A stretch of 64,000 nucleotides of DNA from Sipunculus nudus (taxonomy: Eukaryota; Annelida; Sipuncula; Golfingiida; Sipunculidae): assembly GCA_026874595.1 (NCBI GenBank), contig CM049319.1:1063501-1127500 (forward strand), given 5' to 3'. Below are positions 13,188-28,200 of this stretch, one piece after another. The notes under the pieces were generated by a model, which saw only the letters and a program-made list of their open reading frames with translations, had not been told where the DNA came from and did not search any database. Each line of letters begins with the position of its first letter. Position 1 is the first letter of the stretch. Both the position numbers and the translations under genes were made by a program.

Positions 13188-16100
13188 TTGAATATATTAT
13201 TAAGGCCACACATTAAAACACGCAAGTACTGTCTACAATGTAATGATTTTGGATATATAACTAAGGTCACACAACAGAACACGTCACTACGGTCTATCGA
13301 AGACGACACAACAAAACACGCCTCTACAGTCTTAACTGTTATGATGTTGGATATATTATTTAGGCCACACATTGAAACACGCCAATACAGTCTGCACTGA
13401 TATGGGGTTAAATATATTACTAAGGCCACACATTAAAACACGCCAATACAGTCTGCACTGTTACGGTGTTGAATATATTACTAAGGATACACAATTAAAC
13501 ACGCCAATACAGTCTGCACTGATATTGGGTTGAATATATAATTAAGGCCACACATTAAAACACGCAACTACTGTCTACAATGTAATGATTTTGGATATAT
13601 AACTAAGGTCACACAACAGAACACGTCACTACGGTCTATCGAAGACGACACAACAAAACACGCCTCTACAGTCTTAACTGTTATGATGTTGGATATATTA
13701 TTAAGGCCAAACATTGAAACACGCCAATACAGTCTGCACTGATATGGGGTTAAATATATTACTAAGGCCACACATTAAAACACGCCAATACAGTCTGCAC
13801 TGTTACGGTGTTGAATATATTACTAAGGATACACAATTAAACACGCCAATACAGTCTGCACTGATATTGGGTTGAATATATTATTAAGGCCACACATTAA
13901 AACACGCAACTACTGTCTACAATGTAATGATTTTGGATATATAACTAAGGTCACACAACAGAACACGTCACTACGGTCCATCGAAGACGACACAACAAAA
14001 CACGCCTCTACAGTCTTAACTGTTATGATGTTGGATATATTATTAAGGCCACACATTGAAACACGCCAATACAGTCTGCACTGTTACGGTGTTGAATATA
14101 TTACTAAGGATACACAATTAAACACGCCAATACAGTCTGCACTGATATTGGGTTGAATATATAATTAAGGCCACACATTAGAACACGCAACTACTGTCTA
14201 CAATGTAATGATTTTGGATATATAACTAAGGTCACACAACAGAACACGTCACTACGGTCTATCGAAGACGACACAACAAAACACGCCTCTACAGTCTTAA
14301 CTGTTATGATGTTGGATATATTATTTAGGCCACACATTGAAACACGCCAATACAGTCTGCACTGTTACGGTGTTGAATATATTACTAAGGATACACAATT
14401 AAACACGCCAATACAGTCTGCACTGATATTGGGTTGAATATATTATTAAGGCCACACATTAAAACACGCAACTACTGTCTACAATGTAATGATTTTGGAT
14501 ATATAACTAAGGTCACACAACAGAACACGTCACTACGGTCTATCGAAGACGACACAACAAAACACGCCTCTACAGTCTTAACTGTTATGATGTTGGATAT
14601 ATTATTAAGGCCACACATTGAAACACGCCAATACAGTCTGCACTGATATGGGGTTAAATATATTACTAAGGCCACACATTAAAACACGCCAATACAGTCT
14701 GCACTGTTACGGTGTTGAATATATTACTAAGGATACACAATTAAACACGCCAATACAGTCTGCACTGATATTGGGTTGAATATATTATTAAGGCCACACA
14801 TTAAAACACGCAACTACTGTCTACAATGTAATGATTTTGGATATATAACTAAGGTCACACAACAGAACACGTCACTACGGTCTATCGAAGACGACACAAC
14901 AAAACACGCCTCTACAGTCTTAACTGTTATGATGTTGGATATATTATTAAGGCCACACATTGAAACACGCCAATACAGTCTGCACTGTTACGGTGTTGAA
15001 TATATTACTAAGGATACACAATTAAACACGCCAATACAGTCTGCACTGATATTGGGTTGAATATATTATTAAGGCCACACATTAAAACACGCAACTACTG
15101 TCTACAATGTAATGATTTTGGATATATAACTAAGGTCACACAACAGAACACGTCACTACGGTCTATCGAAGATGACACAACAAAACACGCCTCTACAGTC
15201 TTAACTGTTATGATGTTGGATATATTATTAAGGCCACACATTGAAACACGCCAATACAGTCTGCACTGTTACGGTGTTGAATATATTACTAAGGATACAC
15301 AATTAAACACGCCAATACAGTCTGCACTGATATTGGGTTGAATATATTATTAAGGCCACACATTAAAACACGCAACTACTGTCTACAATGTAATGATTTT
15401 GGATATATAACTAAGGTCACACAACAGAACACGTCACTACGGTCTATCGAAGACGACACAACAAAACACGCCTCTACAGTCTTAACTGTTACGATGTTGG
15501 ATATATTATTAAGGCCACACATTGAAACACGCCAATACAGTCTGCACTGATATGGGGTTAAATATATTACTAAGGCCACACATTAAAACACGCCAATACA
15601 GTCTGCACTGTTACGGTGTTGAATATATTACTAAGGATACACAATTAAACACGCCAATACAGTCTGCACTGATATTGGGTTGAATATATTATTAAGGCCA
15701 CACATTAAAACACGCAACTACTGTCTACAATGTAATGATTTTGGATATATAACTAAGGTCACACAACAGAACACGTCACTACGGTCTATCGAAGACGACA
15801 CAACAAAACACGCCTCTACAGTCTTAACTGTTATGATGTTGGATATATTATTAAGGCCACACATTGAAACACGCCAATACAGTCTGCACTGATATGGGGT
15901 TAAATATATTACTAAGGCCACACATTAAAACACGCCAATACAGTCTGCACTGTTACGGTGTTGAATATATTACTAAGGATACACAATTAAACACGCCAAT
16001 ACAGTCTGCACTGATATTGGGTTGAATATATTATTAAGGCCACACATTAAAACACGCAACTACTGTCTACAATGTAATGATTTTGGATATATAACTAAGG

Positions 16101-19100
16101 TCACACAACAGAACACGTCACTACGGTCTATCGAAGACGACACAACAAAACACGCCTCTACAGTCTTAACTGATATGATGTTGGATATATTATTAAGGCC
16201 ACACATTGAAACACGCCAATACAGTCTGCACTGTTACGGTGTTGAATATATTACTAAGGATACACAATTAAACACGCCAATACAGTCTGCACTGATATTG
16301 GGTTGAATATATTATTAAGGCCACACATTAAAACACGCAACTACTGTCTACAATGTAATGATTTTGGATATATAACTAAGGTCACACAACAGAACACGTC
16401 ACTACGGTCTATCGAAGACGACACAACAAAACACGCCTCTACAGTCTTAACTGTTATGATGTTGGATATATTATTAAGGCCACACATTGAAACACGCCAA
16501 TACAGTCTGCACTGTTACGGTGTTGAATATATTACTAAGGATACACAATTAAACACGCCAATACAGTCTGCACTGATATTGGGTTGAATATATTATTAAG
16601 GCCACACATTAAAACACGCAACTACTGTCTACAATGTAATGATTTTGGATATATAACTAAGGTCACACAACAGAACACGTCACTACGGTCTATCGAAGAC
16701 GACACAACAAAACACGCCTCTACAGTCTTAACTGTTATGATGTTGGATATATTATTAAGGCCACACATTGAAACACGCCAATACAGTCTGCACTGATATG
16801 GGGTTAAATATATTACTAAGGCCACACATTAAAACACGCCAATACTGTCTGCACTGTTACGGTGTTGAATATATTACTAAGGATACACAATTAAACACGC
16901 CAATACAGTCTGCACTGATATTGGGTTGAATATATTATTAAGGCCACACATTAAAACACGCAACTACTGTCTACAATGTAATGATTTTGGATATATAACT
17001 AAGGTCACACAACAGAACACGTCACTACGGTCTATCGAAGACGACACAACAAAACACGCCTCTACAGTCTTAACTGTTATGATGTTGGATATATTATTAA
17101 GGCCACACATTGAAACACGCCAATACAGTCTGCACTGATATGGGGTTAAATATATTACTAAGGCCACACATTAAAACACGCCAATACATTCTGCACTGTT
17201 ACGGTGTTGAATATATTACTAAGGATACACAATTAAACACGCCAATACAGTCTGCACTGATATTGGGTTGAATATATTATTAAGGCCACACATTAAAACA
17301 CGCAACTACTGTCTACAATGTAATGATTTTGGATATATAATTAAGGTCACACAACAGAACACGTCACTACGGTCTATCGAAGACGACACAACAAAACACG
17401 CCTCTACAGTCTTAACTGTTATGATGTTGGATATATTATTAAGGCCACACATTGAAACACGCCAATACAGTCTGCACTGATATGGGGTTAAATATATTAC
17501 TAAGGCCACACATTAAAACACGCCAATACAGTCTGCACTGTTGCGGTGTTGAATATATTACTAAGGATACACAATTAAACACGCCAATACAGTCTGCACT
17601 GATATTGGGTTGAATATATTATTAAGGCCACACATTAAAACACGCAACTACTGTCTACAATGTAATGATTTTGGATATATAACTAAGGTCACACAATAGA
17701 ACACGTCACTGCGGTCTATCGAAGACGACACAACAAAACACGCCTCTACAGTCTTAACTGTTATGATGTTGGATATATTATTAAGGCCACACATTGAAAC
17801 ACGCCAATACAGTCTGCACTGTTACGGTGTTGAATATATTACTAAGGCCACACATTAAAACACGCCAATACAGTCTGCACTGTTACGGTGTTGAATATAT
17901 TACTAAGGATACACAATTAAACACGCCAATACAGTCTGCACTGATATTGGGTTGAATATATTATTAAGGCCACACATTAAAACACGCAACTACTGTCTAC
18001 AATGTAATGATTTTGGATATATAACTAAGGTCACACAACAGAACACGTCACTACGGTCTATCGAAGACGACACAACAAAACACGCCTCTACAGTCTTAAC
18101 TGTTATGATGTTGGATATATTATTAAGGCCACACATTGAAACACGCCAATACAGTCTGCACTGTTACGGTGTTGAATATATTACTAAGGATACACAATTA
18201 AACACGCCAATACAGTCTGCACTGATATTGGGTTGAATATATTATTAAGGCCACACATTAAAACACGCAACTACTGTCTACAATGTAATGATTTTGGATA
18301 TATAACTAAGGTCACACAACAGAACACGTCACTACGGTCTATCGAAGACGACACAACAAAACACGCCTCTACAGTCTTAACTGTTATGATGTTGGATATA
18401 TTATTTAGGCCACACATTGAAACACGCCAATACAGTCTGCACTGATATGGGGTTAAATATATTACTAAGGCCACACATTAAAACACGCCAATACAGTCTG
18501 CACTGTTACGGTGTTGAATATATTACTAAGGATACACAATTAAACACGCCAATACAGTCTGCACTGATATTGGGTTGAATATATTATTAAGGCCACACAT
18601 TAAAACACGCAACTACTGTCTACAATGTAATGATTTTGGATATATAACTAAGGTCACACAACAGAACACGTCACTACGGTCTATCGAAGACGACACAACA
18701 AAACACGCCTCTACAGTCTTAACTGTTATGATGTTGGATATATTATTAAGGCCACACATTGAAACACGCCAATACAGTCTGCACTGATATGGGGTTAAAT
18801 ATATTACTAAGGCCACACATTAAAACACGCCAATACAGTCTGCACTGTTACGGTGTTGAATATATTACTAAGGATACACAATTAAACACGCCAATACAGT
18901 CTGCACTGATATTGGGTTGAATATATTATTAAGGCCACACATTAAAACACGCAACTACTGTCTACAATGTAATGATTTTGGATATATAACTAAGGTCACA
19001 CAACAGAACACGTCACTGCGGTCTATCGAAGACGACACAACAAAACACGCCTCTACAGTCTTAACTGTTATGATGTTGGATATATTATTAAGGCCACACA

Positions 19101-22100
19101 TTGAAACACGCCAATACAGTCTGCACTGTTACGGTGTTGAATATATTACTAAGGATACACAATTAAACACGCCAATACAGTCTGCACTGATATTGGGTTG
19201 AATATATAATTAAGGCCACACATTAGAACACGCAACTACTGTCTACAATGTAATGATTTTGGATATATAACTAAGGTCACACAACAGAACACGTCACTAC
19301 GGTCTATCGAAGACGACACAATAAAACACGCCTCTACAGTCTTAACTGTTATGATGTTGGATATATTATTTAGGCCACACATTGAAACACGCCAATACAG
19401 TCTGCACTGATATGGGGTTAAATATATTACTAAGGCCACACATTAAAACACGCCAATACAGTCTGCACTGTTACGGTGTTGAATATATTACTAAGGATAC
19501 ACAATTAAACACGCCAATACAGTCTGCACTGATATTGGGTTGAATATATTATTAAGGCCACACATTAAAACACGCAACTACTGTCTACAATGTAATGATT
19601 TTGGATATATAACTAAGGTCACACAACAGAACACGTCACTACGGTCTATCGAAGACGACACAACAAAACACGCCTCTACAGTCTTAACTGTTATGATGTT
19701 GGATATATTATTAAGGCCACACATTGAAACACGCCAATACAGTCTGCACTGATATGGGGTTAAATATATTACTAAGGCCACACATTAAAACACGCCAATA
19801 CAGTCTGCACTGTTACGGTGTTGAATATATTACTAAGGATACACAATTAAACACGCCAATACAGTCTGCACTGATATTGGGTTGAATATATTATTAAGGC
19901 CACACATTAAAACACGCAACTACTGTCTACAATGTAATGATTTTGGATATATAACTAAGGTCACACAACAGAACACGTCACTACGGTCTATCGAAGACGA
20001 CACAACAAAACACGCCTCTACAGTCTTAACTGTTATGATGTTGGATATATTATTAAGGCCACACATTGAAACACGCCAATACAGTCTGCACTGTTACGGT
20101 GTTGAATATATTACTAAGGATACACAATTAAACACGCCAATACAGTCTGCACTGATATTGCGTTGAATATATTATTAAGGCCACACATTAAAACACGCAA
20201 CTACTGTCTACAATGTAATGATTTTGGATATATAACTAAGGTCACACAACAGAACACGTCACTACGGTCTATCGAAGATGACACAACAAAACACGCCTCT
20301 ACAGTCTTAACTGTTATGATGTTGGATATATTATTAAGGCCACACATTGAAACACGCCAATACAGTCTGCACTGTTACGGTGTTGAATATATTACTAAGG
20401 ATACACAATTAAACACGCCAATACAGTCTGCACTGATATTGGGTTGAATATATTATTAAGGCCACACATTAAAACACGCAACTACTGTCTACAATGTAAT
20501 GATTTTGGATATATAACTAAGGTCACACAACAGAACACGTCACTACGGTCTATCGAAGACGACACAACAAAACACGCCTCTACAGTCTTAACTGTTATGA
20601 TGTTGGATATATTATTAAGGCCACACATTGAAACACGCCAATACAGTCTGCACTGATATGGGGTTAAATATATTACTAAGGCCACACATTAAAACACGCC
20701 AATACAGTCTGCACTGTTACGGTGTTGAATATATTACTAAGGATACACAATTAAACACGCCAATACAGTCTGCACTGATATTGGGTTGAATATATTATTA
20801 AGGCCACACATTAAAACACGCAACTACTGTCTACAATGTAATGATTTTGGATATATAACTAAGGTCACACAACAGAACACGTCACTACGGTCTATCGAAG
20901 ACGACACAACAAAACACGCCTCTACAGTCTTAACTGTTATGATGTTGGATATATTATTAAGGCCACACATTGAAACACGCCAATACAGTCTGCACTGATA
21001 TGGGGTTAAATATATTACTAAGGCCACACATTAAAACACGCCAATACAGTCTGCACTGTTACGGTGTTGAATATATTACTAAGGATACACAATTAAACAC
21101 GCCAATACAGTCTGCACTGATATTGGGTTGAATATATTATTAAGGCCACACATTAAAACACGCAACTACTGTCTACAATGTAATGATTTTGGATATATAA
21201 CTAAGGTCACACAACAGAACACGTCACTACGGTCTATCGAAGACGACACAACAAAACACGCCTCTACAGTCTTAACTGTTATGATGTTGGATATATTATT
21301 AAGGCCACACATTGAAACACGCCAATACAGTCTGCACTGTTACGGTGTTGAATATATTACTAAGGATACACAATTAAACACGCCAATACAGTCTGCACTG
21401 ATATTGGGTTGAATATATTATTAAGGCCACACATTAAAACACGCAACTACTGTCTACAATGTAATGATTTTGGATATATAACTAAGGTCACACAACAGAA
21501 CACGTCACTACGGTCTATCGAAGACGACAAAACAAAACACGCCTCTACAGTCTTAACTGTTATGATGTTGTATATATTATTAAGGCCACACATTGAAACA
21601 CGCCAATACAGTCTGCACTGATATGGGGTTAAATATATTACTAAGGCCACACATTAAACACGCCAATACAGTCTGCACTGTTACGGTGTTGAATATATTA
21701 CTAAGGATACACAATTAAACACGCCAATACAGTCTGCACTGATATTGGGTTGAATATATTATTAAGGCCACACATTAAAACACGCAACTACTGTCTACAA
21801 TGTAATGATTTTGGATATATAACTAAGGTCACACAACAGAACACGTCACTACGGTCTATCGAAGACGACACAACAAAACACGCCTCTACAGTCTTAACTG
21901 TTATGATGTTGGATATATTATTAAGGCCACACATTGAAACACGCCAATACAGTCTGCACTGTTACGGTGTTGAATATATTACTAAGGATACACAATTAAA
22001 CACGCCAATACAGTCTGCACTGATATTGGGTTGAATATATTATTAAGGCCACACATTAAAACACGCAACTACTGTCTACAATGTAATGATTTTGGATATA

Positions 22101-25100
22101 TAACTAAGGTCACACAACAGAACACGTCACTACGGTCTATCGAAGACGACAAAACAAAACACGCCTCTACAGTCTTAACTGTTATGATGTTGTATATATT
22201 ATTAAGGCCACACATTGAAACACGCCAATACAGTCTGCACTGATATGGGGTTAAATATATTACTAAGGCCACACATTAAACACGCCAATACAGTCTGCAC
22301 TGTTACGGTGTTGAATATATTACTAAGGATACACAATTAAACACGCCAATACAGTCTGCACTGATATTGGGTTGAATATATTATTAAGGCCACACATTAA
22401 AACACGCAACTACTGTCTACAATGTAATGATTTTGGATATATAACTAAGGTCACACAACAGAACACGTCACTACGGTCTATCGAAGACGACACAACAAAA
22501 CACGCCTCTACAGTCTTAACTGTTATGATGTTGGATATATTATTAAGGCCACACATTGAAACACGCCAATACAGTCTGCACTGTTACGGTGTTGAATATA
22601 TTACTAAGGATACACAATTAAACACGCCAATACAGTCTGCACTGATATTGGGTTGAATATATTATTAAGGCCACACATTAAAACACGCAACTACTGTCTA
22701 CAATGTAATGATTTTGGATATATAACTAAGGTCACACAACAGAACACGTCACTACGGTCTATCGAAGACGACACAACAAAACACGCCTCTACAGTCTTAA
22801 CTGTTATGATGTTGGATATATTATTAAGGCCACACATTGAAACACGCCGATAGAGTCTGCACTGATATGGGGTTAAATATATTACTAAGGCCACACATTA
22901 AAACACGCCAATACAGTCTGCACTGTTACGGTGTTGAATATATTACTAAGGATACACAATTAAACACGCCAATACAGTCTGCACTGAGATTGGGTTGAAT
23001 ATATTATTAAGGCCACACATTAAAACACGCAACTACTGTCTACAATGTAATGATTTTGGATATATAACTAAGGTCACACAACAGAACACGTCACTACGGT
23101 CTATCGAAGACGACACAACAAAACACGCCTCTACAGTCTTAACTGTTATGATGTTGGATATATTATTAAGGCCACACATTGAAACACGCCAATACAGTCT
23201 GCACTGATATGGGGTTAAATATATTACTAAGGCCACACATTAAAACACGCCAATACAGTCTGCACTGTTACGGTGTTGAATATATTACTAAGGATACACA
23301 ATTAAACACGCCAATACAGTCTGCACTGATATTGGGTTGAATATATTATTAAGGCCACACATTAAAACACGCAACTACTGTCTACAATGTAATGATTTTG
23401 GATATATAACTAAGGTCACACAACAGAACACGTCACTACGGTCTATCGAAGACGACACAACAAAACACGCCTCTACAGTCTTAACTGTTATGATGTTGGA
23501 TATATTATTAAGGCCACACATTGAAACACGCCAATACAGTCTGCACTGTTACGGTGTTGAATATATTACTAAGGATACACAATTAAACACGCCAATACAG
23601 TCTGCACTGATATTGGGTTGAATATATTATTAAGGCCACACATTAAAACACGCAACTACTGTCTACAATGTAATGATTTTGGATATATAACTAAGGTCAC
23701 ACAACAGAACACGTCACTACGGTCTATCGAAGACGACACAACAAAACACGCCTCTACAGTCTTAACTGTTATGATGTTGGATATATTATTAAGGCCACAC
23801 ATTGAAACACGCCAATACAGTCTGCACTGTTACGGTGTTGAATATATTACTAAGGATACACAATTAAACACGCCAATACAGTCTGCACTGATATTGGGTT
23901 GAATATATTATTAAGGCCACACATTAAAACACGCAACTACTGTCTACAATGTAATGATTTTGGATATATAACTAAGGTCACACAACAGAACACGTCACTA
24001 CGGTCTATCGAAGACGACACAACAAAACACGCCTCTACAGTCTTAACTGTTATGATGTTGGATATATTATTAAGGCCACACATTGAAACACGCCAATACA
24101 GTCTGCACTGATATGGGGTTAAATATATTACTAAGGCCACACATTAAAACACGCCAATACAGTCTGCACTGTTACGGTGTTGAATATATTACTAAGGATA
24201 CACAATTAAACACGCCAATACAGTCTGCACTGATATTGGGTTGAATATATTATTAAGGCCACACATTAAAACACGCAACTACTGTCTACAATGTAATGAT
24301 TTTGGATATATAACTAAGGTCACACAACAGAACACGTCACTACGGTCTATCGAAGACGACACAACAAAACACGCCTCTACAGTCTTAACTGTTATGATGT
24401 TGGATATATTATTAAGGCCACACATTGAAACACGCCAATACAGTCTGCACTGATATGGGGTTAAATATATTTCTAAGGCCATACATTAAAACACGCCAAT
24501 ACAGTCTGCACTGTTACGGTGTTGAATATATTACTAAGGATACACAATTAAACACGCCAATACAGTCTGCACTGATATTGGGTTGAATAAATTATTAAGG
24601 TCACACATTAAAACACGCAACTACTGTCTACAATGTAATGATTTTGGATATATAACTAAGGTCACACAACAGAACACGTCACTACGGTCTATCGAAGACG
24701 ACACAACAAAACACGCCTCTACAGTCTTAACTGTTATGATGTTGGATATATTATTAAGGCCACACATTGAAACACGCCAATACAGTCTGCACTGATATGG
24801 GGTTAAATATATTACTAAGGCCACACATTAAAACACGCCAATACAGTCTGCACTGTTACGGTGTTGAATATATTACTAAGGATACACAATTAAACACGCC
24901 AATACAGTCTGCACTGATATTGGGTTGAATATATTATTAAGGCCACACATTAAAACACGCAACTACTGTCTACAATGTAATGATTTTGGAAATATAATTA
25001 AGGTCACACAACAGAACACGTCACTACGGTCTATCGAAGACGACACAACAAAACACGCCTCTACAGTCTTAACTGTTATGATGTTGGATATATTATTAAG

Positions 25101-25266
25101 GCCACACATTGAAACACGCCAATACAGTCTGCACTGATATGGGGTTAAATATATTACTAAGGCCACACATTAAAACACGCCAATACAGTCTGCACTGTTA
25201 CGGTGTTGAATATATTACTAAGGATACACAATTAAACACGCCAATACAGTCTGCACTGATATTGGG
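13188..25266. repeat. Super-unit copy B (12,079 bp)
   Basis: Copy B repeats copy A at a constant offset of 13,167 bp from 13,188 to about 22,030, including rare variants (TTACGATG at 2321/15,488; CTGATATGATG at 3004/16,171; TTGCGTTG at 6991/20,158). It then carries an extra 622-bp block (an L' unit of 341 bp plus an S unit) at 22,031-22,652, so later markers sit at offset 13,789. It lacks four L units (1,368 bp) that copy A has at 11,478-12,845. I saw very few substitutions between A and B in the shared part, so the duplication or homogenisation is recent. An assembly artefact cannot be excluded from sequence alone. Confidence 0.94.
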
Positions 25267-28200
25267 TTGAATATATTATCAAGGCCACACATTAAAACAC
25301 GCAACTACTGTCTGCAATGTAATGATTTTGGATATATAACTAAGGTCACACAACAGAACACGTCACTGCGGTCTATCGAAGACGACACAACAAAACACGC
25401 CTCTACAGTCTTAACTGTTATGATGTTGGATATATTATTAAGGCCACACATTGAAACACGCCAATACAGTCTGCACTGTTACGGTGTTGAATATATTACT
25501 AAGGCCACACATTAAAACACGCCAATACAGTCTGCACTGTTACGGTGTTGAATATATTACTAAGGATACACAATTAAACACGCCAATACAGTCTGCACTG
25601 ATATTGGGTTGAATATATTATTAAGGCCACACATTAAAACACGCAACTACTGTCTACAATGTAATGATTTTGGATATATAACTAAGGTCACACAACAGAA
25701 CACGTCACTACGGTCTATCGAAGACGACACAACAAAACACGCCTCTACAGTCTTAACTGTTATGATGTTGGATATATTATTAAGGCCACACATTGAAACA
25801 CGCCAATACAGTCTGCACTGTTACGGTGTTGAATATATTACTAAGGATACACAATTAAACACGCCAATACAGTCTGCACTGATATTGGGTTGAATATATT
25901 ATTAAGGCCACACATTAAAACACGCAACTACTGTCTACAATGTAATGATTTTGGATATATAAATAAGGTCACACAACAGAACACGTCACTACGGTCTATC
26001 GAAGACGACACAACAAAACACGCCTCTACAGTCTTAACTGTTATGATGTTGGATATATTATTTAGGCCACACATTGAAACACGCCAATACAGTCTGCACT
26101 GATATGGGGTTAAATATATTACTAAGGCCACACATTAAAACACGCCAATACAGTCTGCACTGTTACGGTGTTGAATATATTACTAAGGATACACAATTAA
26201 ACACGCCAATACAGTCTGCACTGATATTGGGTTGAATATATTATTAAGGCCACACATTAAAACACGCAACTACTGTCTACAATGTAATGATTTTGGATAT
26301 ATAACTAAGGTCACACAACAGAACACGTCACTACGGTCTATCGAAGACGACACAACAAAACACGCCTCTACAGTCTTAACTGTTATGATGTTGGATATAT
26401 TATTAAGGCCACACATTGAAACACGCCAATACAGTCTGCACTGATATGGGGTTAAATATATTACTAAGGCCACACATTAAAACACGCCAATACAGTCTGC
26501 ACTGTTACGGTGTTGAATATATTACTAAGGATACACAATTAAACACGCCAATACAGTCTGCACTGATATTGGGTTGAATATATTATTAAGGCCACACATT
26601 AAAACACGCAACTACTGTCTACAATGTAATGATTTTGGATATATAACTAAGGTCACACAACAGAACACGTCACTGCGGTCTATCGAAGACGACACAACAA
26701 AACACGCCTCTACAGTCTTAACTGTTATGATGTTGGATATATTATTAAGGCCACACATTGAAACACGCCAATACAGTCTGCACTGTTACGGTGTTGAATA
26801 TATTACTAAGGATACACAATTAAACACGCCAATACAGTCTGCACTGATATTGGGTTGAATATATAATTAAGGCCACACATTAGAACACGCAAGTACTGTC
26901 TACAATGTAATGATTTTGGATATATAACTAAGGTCACACAACAGAACACGTCACTACGGTCTATCGAAGACGACACAATAAAACACGCCTCTACAGTCTT
27001 AACTGTTATGATGTTGGATATATTATTTAGGCCACACATTGAAACACGCCAATACAGTCTGCACTGATATGGGGTTAAATATATTACTAAGGCCACACAT
27101 TAAAACACGCCAATACAGTCTGCACTGTTACGGTGTTGAATATATTACTAAGGATACACAATTAAACACGCCAATACAGTCTGCACTGATATTGGGTTGA
27201 ATATATTATTAAGGCCACACATTAAAACACGCAACTACTGTCTACAATGTAATGATTTTGGATATATAACTAAGGTCACACAACAGAACACGTCACTACG
27301 GTCTATCGAAGACGACACAACAAAACACGCCTCTACAGTCTTAACTGTTATGATGTTGGATATATTATTAAGGCCACACATTGAAACACGCCAATACAGT
27401 CTGCACTGATATGGGGTTAAATATATTACTAAGGCCACACATTAAAACACGCCAATACAGTCTGCACTGTTACGGTGTTGAATATATTACTAAGGATACA
27501 CAATTAAACACGCCAATACAGTCTGCACTGATATTGGGTTGAATATATTATTAAGGCCACACATTAAAACACGCAACTACTGTCTACAATGTAATGATTT
27601 TGGATATATAACTAAGGTCACACAACAGAACACGTCACTACGGTCTATCGAAGATGACACAACAAAACACGCCTCTACAGTCTTAACTGTTATGATGTTG
27701 GATATATTATTAAGGCCACACATTGAAACACGCCAATACAGTCTGCACTGTTACGGTGTTGAATATATTACTAAGGATACACAATTAAACACGCCAATAC
27801 AGTCTGCACTGATATTGGGTTGAATATATTATTAAGGCCACACATTAAAACACGCAACTACTGTCTACAATGTAATGATTTTGGATATATAACTAAGGTC
27901 ACACAACAGAACACGTCACTACGGTCTATCGAAGACGACACAACAAAACACGCCTCTACAGTCTTAACTGTTATGATGTTGGATATATTATTAAGGCCAC
28001 ACATTGAAACACGCCAATACAGTCTGCACTGATATGGGGTTAAATATATTACTAAGGCCACACATTAAAACACGCCAATACAGTCTGCACTGTTACGGTG
28101 TTGAATATATTACTAAGGATACACAATTAAACACGCCAATACAGTCTGCACTGATATTGGGTTGAATATATTATTAAGGCCACACATTAAAACACGCAAC

